A DNA stretch of 64,000 bases, from NCBI GenBank assembly GCA_905147135.1, contig LR990043.1:4313057-4377056 (forward strand). Direction: 5' to 3'. Made by a program: the position numbers and the translations under genes. Origin of the DNA: Blastobasis lacticolella (Eukaryota; Arthropoda; Insecta; Lepidoptera; Blastobasidae). Of the stretch, positions 58,538-64,000 are shown piece by piece (within the stretch, counting starts at the first letter, position 1; every line of letters begins with the position of its first letter). A model generated the notes under the pieces. The model had not been told where the DNA came from and did not search any database. It was given only the letters and a program-made list of their open reading frames with translations.

Positions 58538-58804
58538 CTACCTAAGCGATATGAAATGGACTGGTTGATCGATAGATTCGTGTCTTTTATTCTTGAAGCA
58601 TACGTTTGTATCGGGTCGGCAATACGTCTGGATATCTAATATTCCTGTAGCCTGCAATAACTCCGAATAATAAATAGGAACGGTAACTTTTTCCATCAGA
58701 TCCTTCGTACGATTTTCCTTCCGATCGATCGTTTCGTTTCTAAGTGCGCTTGTGATGTTTTGTAAACGTGTTATAAAAAGAAAAAGTCCGCGCAAACGAA
58801 GTTG
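58538..58804 (-). CDS. Candidate terminal exon of an unrecognised minus-strand gene
   Basis: The minus strand has an acceptor 'attttagtag' before 58804 and an 88-codon frame ending in a stop at 58538. The composition is protein-like: LQNITSALRNETIDRKENR, LMEKVTVPIYYSELLQATG, CRPDTNVCFKNKRHESID. There is no ATG near its start, which fits an internal or terminal exon. No family is recognised and no polyadenylation signal was checked decisively. Confidence 0.3.
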   Translation of the reverse strand, partial: QLRLRGLFLFITRLQNITSALRNETIDRKENRTKDLMEKVTVPIYYSELLQATGILDIQTYCRPDTNVCFKNKRHESIDQPVHFISLR

Positions 58805-58904
58805 CTACTAAAATATAATTTTATATACTAAAAGGCGTTTAGTAACATGTAGGTATAGGTAGAAGCAATAAGTGCAAACATAAACAAACAGAATGATGAT
58901 GTTT

Positions 58905-58962
58905 TTTAATAACTTGTTTGTAACATCGTATCGTTGAATAAAGATCTTTCTTTCTTTCTTTA
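58905..58962 (+). mobile_element. LINE 3' tail with (TTTC)n
   Basis: 'gtaacatcgtatcgttgaat' then 'aaagatctttctttctttct' looks like the extreme 3' end of a retroelement. It sits between the two minus-strand exon candidates. Confidence 0.45.
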
Positions 58963-58964
58963 AC

Positions 58965-59070
58965 AAAAGTCATAAAAAAGCTATCACTTCTCCACCGGCT
59001 TTCATCCGCACGATACGTTGCAATCTTCGTAGACAATTTGCCCAAAACGCCGTTTAAGGTACCAAATAGG
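58965..59070 (-). CDS. Candidate upstream exon of the same minus-strand gene
   Basis: Open on the minus strand from an AG before 59070 through GTLNGVLGKLSTKIATYRA and DESRWRSDSFFMTF, ending at TTTT|GTTAAA, a weak donor. The proposed intron to 58804 contains a plus-strand retroelement tail. If the pair is real the insertion lies inside a small intron; if not, both are chance frames. Confidence 0.2.
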
Positions 59071-59574
59071 CTTTATGGGCTACAATTGGTCTCATCAAAG
59101 GTCTAGGCTCAGGCAAGCAAATACCACGTTGACATGCAAAATAGAAGGTAGTGTGATAATTGTTCTAGCAATTTGACGCATTTTACTAAATTGGACAAAT
59201 TTTCGTGGCTTCAGCGCTTTTATCGTAAGTAGGGAAAATATTGGTAGGTATTTATACATATAAATATTTGTACAATTTTTTTTAATAATTTACTCCAAAA
59301 TAACAAACACGATCTGGTAATAAAGACGCAATGTATTGTATTGTACATTACGTCACTGTTCCCGGAAAAAGGTGATAAAAGGTCAAATGCAAACCTATAA
59401 TACACAGTATAAAACAAAGTCGTTTCCCGCCCTCTGTCTCTATGTATTAAGATACATAGGGACAAAAGTACGATCTTAGATATTTTAAAATACGGATCGT
59501 AATATGGATTTCAACAATAGAAAGAGTGATTCCAAGAAAAAAGTATACAAGCTAAAAAGGGTAGGTAGGGGTAA

Positions 59575-59992
59575 TGTGCTTATTCCACATTCCTAAATTC
59601 AGTGACTGAATTCAGAATCAAAAAGCGTGAGAGCAAATCAAAGTGGAATGTATTGCTCATAGAATAAGGTCCATACAAAATGGTGATACAAAAATGGACC
59701 TTATTCTATGAGCAATACATTCTACTTTGATTTGCTCTAACGCTTTTTGTTTCAGAATTCAGTCATTAAATTTAGGAATCTATACTAATATTATAAAGAG
59801 GAAAGGTTTGATTTTTTGTTTGTTTGTTTGTTTGTTTGTATTGAATAGGCTTCGAAACTACTGGACCGATTTCAAAAATTCTTTTACCGTTGGGAAGCTA
59901 CTCTATCCCCGGGTGACATAGGCTATATACCCGTGTACCCGTAGTGGTACCCGTGCGAAGCCGGGGCGGCTGCTAGTGTGTAATAAGTGCAT
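59575..59992. mobile_element. Palindromic MITE (TAA target site), split by a Helitron
   Basis: Left arm 59575-59670 and right arm 59700-59778 plus 59977-59992 are near-perfect inverted repeats (for example 'cacattcctaaattcag' against its complement). TAA flanks both ends (59572-59574 and 59993-59995), as expected for a PIF/Harbinger-type MITE. Length without the insert is 220 bp. Confidence 0.8.
59779..59976 (+). mobile_element. Helitron-like element, 198 bp, inside a MITE
   Basis: It begins TCTATACTAATATTATAAAG, has a (TTTG)n run, and ends in the GC hairpin 'gcgaagccggggcggctg' then CTAG before T. The insertion is between A and T with no target duplication, verified by the interrupted MITE arm. 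Confidence 0.85.
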
Positions 59993-60223
59993 TAAGTAGG
60001 TGTACGGAAACGAGGTCGCGCCGGGTCTACTAGTTGTCAATAAAATAAACACTTTTATTTTTGAATTCGTGACATTCACAACATACCTAATCACATTTTA
60101 AAATGTAGGTTAGAATTTAAAGTATCTCTTTTTACGATCCCGTCGTATCCTGTTTCAATTAACCGGTAGATAAAATTCTAAAATCACCAATGAGTAGTTC
60201 CAAATGAGTGTATTCATTCATAC

Positions 60224-60490
60224 TGACGACCTGAGCGGTTCAGTGGTCAACATGCCAGTCAGCCACGCAAGAGTTCCCCGGAGAAGCCCGGGTTCGATTC
60301 CCGGCCGGGCAGAAATTTTAATGATGAATTTTAATTTCTGTTAAGGGTCTGGGTGTTCTATGTATAATAAGTTTGTATTTAAAAGTATTTAAGTAGTATA
60401 TCAGTTAGCAGCACCCATAGTACAAGTTTTGTTTAGTTTGGGGCTAGATGGCGCTAGGTGAATTTGTCCACGATTATTTATTTATTTATA
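60224..60490 (+). mobile_element. SINE-A copy
   Basis: The head is 'gacgacctgagcggttcagt' with box B GGTTCGATTCC at 60291-60301. The body has 'gggtctgggtgttctatgta', and the tail 'ggggctagatggcgctagg' ends in a TTTA-rich run. About ten extra bases sit in the head compared with other copies. Confidence 0.85.
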
Positions 60491-60817
60491 CTAGAGCTAT
60501 ATAAGGTGCTTCGACAGGCCCAGGCAGTTCAGTGAGTCACACAGATATACATAAACTAAGTTTGGTGTGGCATTATCAGTTCCACTAGTTCCACAAATTT
60601 TGTGGTAGCGATAGTTAACTAAGTACACAAGCGAAACTCAAATCTAATTTGCGTGGAAGCGTGTCTGTTGTATTATAAGTACGTATATAATATGTACATA
60701 TGTAATATGTACGTATATGTTATGTATCAAACGGTATATGCTTTATTACAGTAAACTAGTGCGGAGAGGTAATAGCAATTTACAAAGGATACGAATCGAT
60801 TTGGTCCATGTTATCGG

Positions 60818-61175
60818 TGTTGGTGGCCAAACGGTTAGAGTATACGACTCGTAAGCCAGAGGTCCCGGGTTCGAATCCCGCTCCGACCATGTACCAATGA
60901 CTGTTTTCTGAGTTATGTAAATTAGTTGAATACTACCCGATGCTCTTACGGTGAGGGACAACATCGTAATGAAACCTGCACATTCAGGCGACTGGATGTG
61001 TAACCATGACCCAATCTGGTCAGGTTCCCTTGGTAGCAGGGTCATGGATGTCAGCAGTCGCTCCGCTGTAATTATCTGACCTGCCAAATCCTGGATCATG
61101 GTCAAGGCGCACCCCGGGCCCTCGTGCGCGAGAGCACAACCGGGTCATTAACGCCAAGATGATTTATTATTTTAT
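60818..61175 (+). mobile_element. SINE-B, most complete copy
   Basis: The head carries Pol III promoter boxes: box A TGGCCAAACGG at 60824-60834 and box B GGTTCGAATCC at 60868-60878. A body of about 270 bases follows, ending 'cgccaagatgatttatta'. The tRNA-like head lacks an acceptor-stem partner because it runs straight into the SINE body, so it is not a working tRNA gene. Other copies are at 36285-36600, 63285-63590 and in the ART introns. Confidence 0.85.
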
Positions 61176-61267
61176 TGGTCCATGTTATATTGTATTCGCG
61201 TTTGCTGCTATTTGGTTACACTTGAGTATTCAAATGATTTAAAATTGGCTGTAATATGATAAACTTA

Positions 61268-61345
61268 CTAAGCGGACCCTGGGCCCTCGCGTGCTGCGCG
61301 GGGGCGCAACCGGGACATAACGCCAAGATGATTATGATGATGTTG
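61268..61345 (+). mobile_element. SINE-B 3' tail fragment
   Basis: 'gcggaccctgggccctcgcg' to 'aacgccaagatgattatga' is the SINE-B 3' end with its GATGAT tail. A similar scrap is at 20345-20410. Confidence 0.65.
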
Positions 61346-61504
61346 AACTTATATTGATTTGTGGTTAAATCATGGTGTATGTATAATAAGACCTATCATG
61401 TACGCAATAATATACTTAAGTGGTAGAGTTATACCCTTAAATATATGACCCAAGTGGTATTGTCTTCAAATCAAAATATAACTTAGTGTTTATTTAAAAA
61501 AAAA

Positions 61505-61680
61505 AATTTATGTTATGTTATCCGGCAGACAAACAGGCATGCGGGCCACCTGATGGAAAGTGGTCACCGCCGCCTATGGACATCAGCAACACCAGGGGAG
61601 TCACCAATGCGTTGCCCGCCTCCAAAGAGACCTCTTGAACGATCCCATGTCATAGTCCAAGGGAAACACTTTCATAAAAA
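61505..61680 (-). mobile_element. CR1-like LINE 3' fragment
   Basis: 'ccacctgatggaaagtggtc', 'catcagcaacaccagggga' and 'gatcccatgtcatagtccaa' match 24510-24650 closely on the same strand. Confidence 0.8.
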
Positions 61681-61684
61681 CTAA

Positions 61685-62910
61685 ATATTAGAATATATTT
61701 TAACAATTTACTTCTTTTTAGTATCTACACATCCATATTGCTGCACCGCAATAACAATTGTAAACTATTTTAATCCATCTAACTCTCTCTTGAATAACAA
61801 ATATTTGATAACAAAATTAATAACGGTCGTCATTTATCGAAGCTTCAATATTTTGTTACCGCCCACGAATGGGTATTGAATATTTAATAGTAAGTGCTGT
61901 GTTAATTATAATATTTCATACTGTCATGAATATTATAATGCTAGTTTTTGTTAGTTTATAATAATTCATATGACAAAATTAGTTATCCCGTTCTAGTGTC
62001 TGCGCACGGGACGTTTACTTTTGTCTATGTTTACAAGGAAATAAAACGAGCTGTACTATGTTAAATACGAAGAATATAAAAATAAAATCGTAAGTTCGTT
62101 TTTCTTAAGAAAAACTTTCCAACCACGGTATATTTTACAGTTTTAAATTTCCAATTCATTCGTACGTAGAGGAAAACATACCTAAATAAAATACCACAAT
62201 AACTTAATAATAGAGTTCTCCTTTGTCAAAACTTGTCTTAGTCTTAAAATATATTCTCAACAAATTTTGTTAGAAACCCCTAAAAACAAACACTAAAACA
62301 CGACAAAGCCGTTACAACAACAAAAACATTCCTGCAAGCGGCAAAACGCCGGAATAACCTGAAACTATGCGTCCAACTAACAAATCAAACGGTGAAACAT
62401 CAAACAAAGCCGCCTCCACCGCGATAAACTGACATAAAACCGCAACAAACCACATAAAAACAAACAACGACCTTCTAATGACAGTACGGAATCGTAATCA
62501 AAACCGTAGGATTCTAACCTCAATCGATAGACGCCGGGTAACGAAATATCTGTATCTATGACGCGTGGACTTAAATCCTTTTGATTCTATGACGTATAGA
62601 CAACTTACCGATATCCTGAAGATTGGTGACAATTCTCACTCGTTAACTGATACGGGTCACGTCACTCACGAGCGGCAGCCGAAGCGGCGTGCGTTTGAGC
62701 CGAGGACCGAGTTCGGACTAGAAGGCAGGGCGGGCGGGAGTCCTGAAGCCTGGAAGAGTTGTGGACAAGCCGGAGCCACCTGTGATGGCGCTGTAGATTA
62801 GATATATCTCTGAAGAAAGAAAAGTTCCGTGTAATTAGGCTTTAATTATGTACTTTCTATAAAAATAGATCCGAATATCATGAAAGTGATCCTTTTCGGA
62901 AAATTTTTAT
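61685..62910. other. No supported gene; strand-asymmetric A/C-rich block
   Basis: 62270-62480 is unusually rich in A and C on the plus strand ('ttacaacaacaaaaacattc'). A 78-codon GTG-initiated frame at 62565-62801 ends in a repeated GC-rich word (see 63670). Confidence 0.4.
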
Positions 62911-62914
62911 ACAT

Positions 62915-63085
62915 AGTATAAAACAAAGTCGCTTCCCGCGGTCTAGATCTTTTAAACTATGCAACGGATTTTATTGCGGTTTTCAACAATAGATAGACTG
63001 ATTCAAAATGAAGGTTTATAAGCAATAAAAAAGGGGAGGTAGGGGTAAAGTAGGTGAATGCAAACGAATTCGCGCTGGGTCCACA
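62915..63085 (+). mobile_element. Helitron-like repeat, related to 59400
   Basis: 'aaaacaaagtcgcttcccgc', 'aactatgcaacggattttat' and 'cgaattcgcgctgggtccac' form the shared family body. The last bases are diverged from CTAG. Confidence 0.65.
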
Positions 63086-63284
63086 GTGTGTATGTAATAA
63101 GATTATTTTTTTCGTAACTAATTCGTTGTAATCGGGCTAAGTTTGTATCTGGATTAATACATGGGTTATAATTCTACATAATTTCTTCGGAAACATGCAA
63201 GCCATGCCTACCCCTGCCATTATCTATTACATGACCTCATACTGGCTCCTGGCTATTACCTACTTTATCTTTATAGATAAAATC

Positions 63285-63590
63285 TCGCTCCGGCCATGTA
63301 CCATTGACTGTTTTCTGAGTGATGTACATTAGTTGAATACAAACCGATGCTCTTACGGTGAGGGAAAACATCGTGATGAAACCTGCACATTCAGGAGACT
63401 GGATGTGTAACCATAATCCAATCTGGTCAGGTTCCCCTGGTAGCAGGGTTATGGAGGTCAGATGGCAGTCGCTCCACTGTAATTACCTGACCTGCCGAAT
63501 CCTGGATCATGGTCAAGGCGGACCCCGGGCCCTCGTGCGCGAGAGCACAACCGGGTCATTAACGCCAAGATGATGATTATTATATATCTC
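63285..63590 (+). mobile_element. SINE-B copy
   Basis: It starts inside the head ('ctccggccatgtacc') and runs through the full body to 'cgccaagatgatgattatta'. It is close in sequence to the 60818 copy, so probably a young insertion. Confidence 0.85.
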
Positions 63591-63594
63591 TAGA

Positions 63595-64000
63595 TAAAAT
63601 CTCTAACTATCGAAAACACATCAGCTGTTCAGTCACAAAAGTATCTCAAGCGTCTCCTAGTTAGACAGTCGGCGGGCGGGAGTCCCGAAGCCTGTAAAGG
63701 CGGTGGATGAGCCATAACCACCGGTGACAAGGGACCTCGTAATGCAAAGATATGGATTGAGAAAGTGATTGCAATGGGCGGAGAAGATTTGATACTGTGT
63801 TTTTGGTATGCGCCTGGTTTTGGTAATGGTTGGTATTTGTTTTGGTTTGGTTTGTGACTGGAGTGTCTGAAGGTCGTGACCACGCTGAAGCATTTTTTCG
63901 TGGACTATTCGGCGCCATTTTGTCTAGTCCTCGGCAATGTGGATAGCACTGGCTGGGGACTGGAGTGTACCTACCTATATATGTATAGTAATTTGTTTTG
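63595..64000. other. No supported gene; repeat of a 60-bp GC-rich word
   Basis: 'ggcgggcgggagtcccgaag' at 63671 parallels 'ggcgggcgggagtcctgaag' at 62731. Overlapping minus-strand frames (63629-63918) cover G/T-rich sequence and are not trusted. Confidence 0.4.

Larger units (their letters stand above)
59400..60033 (+). mobile_element. Older Helitron-like repeat, host of the nested insertions
   Basis: 'acaaagtcgtttcccgccct' to 'ggtaggggtaa' (59400-59574), then 'taagtaggtgtacggaaacg' to 'gccgggtctaCTAG' before T. The interrupted body matches the uninterrupted relatives at 62915-63085 and 18618-18815. Confidence 0.75.

Noticed and set aside
60824..60895. tRNA gene
   Set aside because: A and B boxes are good, but the sequence continues straight into a dispersed SINE body and recurs at other sites, so it is a SINE head.
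63629..63918. Overlapping minus-strand frames near the window end
   Set aside because: Three overlapping frames in G/T-rich sequence with no motif; one begins in a good context (aaaATGGCG) but nothing follows that resembles a protein family.
1..64000. CRISPR array, rRNA genes, prophage or plasmid functions
   Set aside because: No regularly spaced repeats, no rRNA-like stretches and no bacterial gene organisation; introns and SINEs show nuclear eukaryotic DNA.

Overview
The window is AT-rich eukaryotic nuclear DNA and looks like an insect genome, most probably a moth or butterfly. The reasons are spliced exons with GT..AG borders, an AATAAA signal, two tRNA-headed SINE families, short Helitron-like elements ending in CTAG before a T, and many 5'-truncated LINE 3' ends (CR1/jockey-like and RTE-like reverse transcriptase C-termini). 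There is no operon structure, no bacterial-style gene density and no CRISPR array. Species assignment is inference.

One host gene is clearly visible: a plus-strand, multi-exon ADP-ribosyltransferase (PARP superfamily, closest by eye to the tankyrase catalytic domain) at about 28452-32479, with a poly(A) signal at 32591. Exons at 28452-28728, 29043-29111, 29724-29879, 30321-30483, 31051-31174, 31673-31832 and 32429-32479 join in phase. They encode an acidic N-terminal segment followed by a complete catalytic domain. The His-Tyr-Glu triad and the tankyrase-type C-x2-H-x4-C-x2-C zinc site are kept. The Ser and Tyr that normally line the nicotinamide pocket are Ala and Asp. No ankyrin or SAM domain was seen. 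The 5' end is not settled; 23670-23851 is a phase-compatible but weak candidate first exon. Residue numbers for this protein count from the first whole codon at 28453.

A possible second gene fragment lies on the minus strand at 58538-59070 (two exon-like stretches, unrecognised). All other ORFs are retroelement remnants or probably chance.

Layout: 1-23.6 kb is repeat-rich intergenic DNA (LINE ends, SINEs, Helitrons, two local duplications). 23.6-32.6 kb holds the ART gene, whose introns carry SINEs. 32.6-36.6 kb holds a paired CRE-like motif, LINE debris and an 842-bp long-inverted-repeat element. 36.6-58 kb is dense in LINE ends, SINEs and small palindromic elements. 58-64 kb holds the minus-strand exon candidates, a three-level nested insertion (Helitron inside a MITE inside an older Helitron-like repeat) and two SINE-B copies.

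Repeat names used below are local labels. SINE-A has a head near GGTTCGATTCC and a tail like 'gatggcgctgtgtgaat'. SINE-B has a head with GGTTCGAATCC and a body ending 'cgccaagatgat'. CR1-like LINEs carry 'LWNELP...VFP..YD/N' motifs. RTE-like LINEs carry 'GRRSVGRPLTRW' motifs. 'Family C' is a short repeat with the core 'gcgtggagattatggcaat'. 'Family E' is a LINE end with the core 'tccatcttcggccg'.
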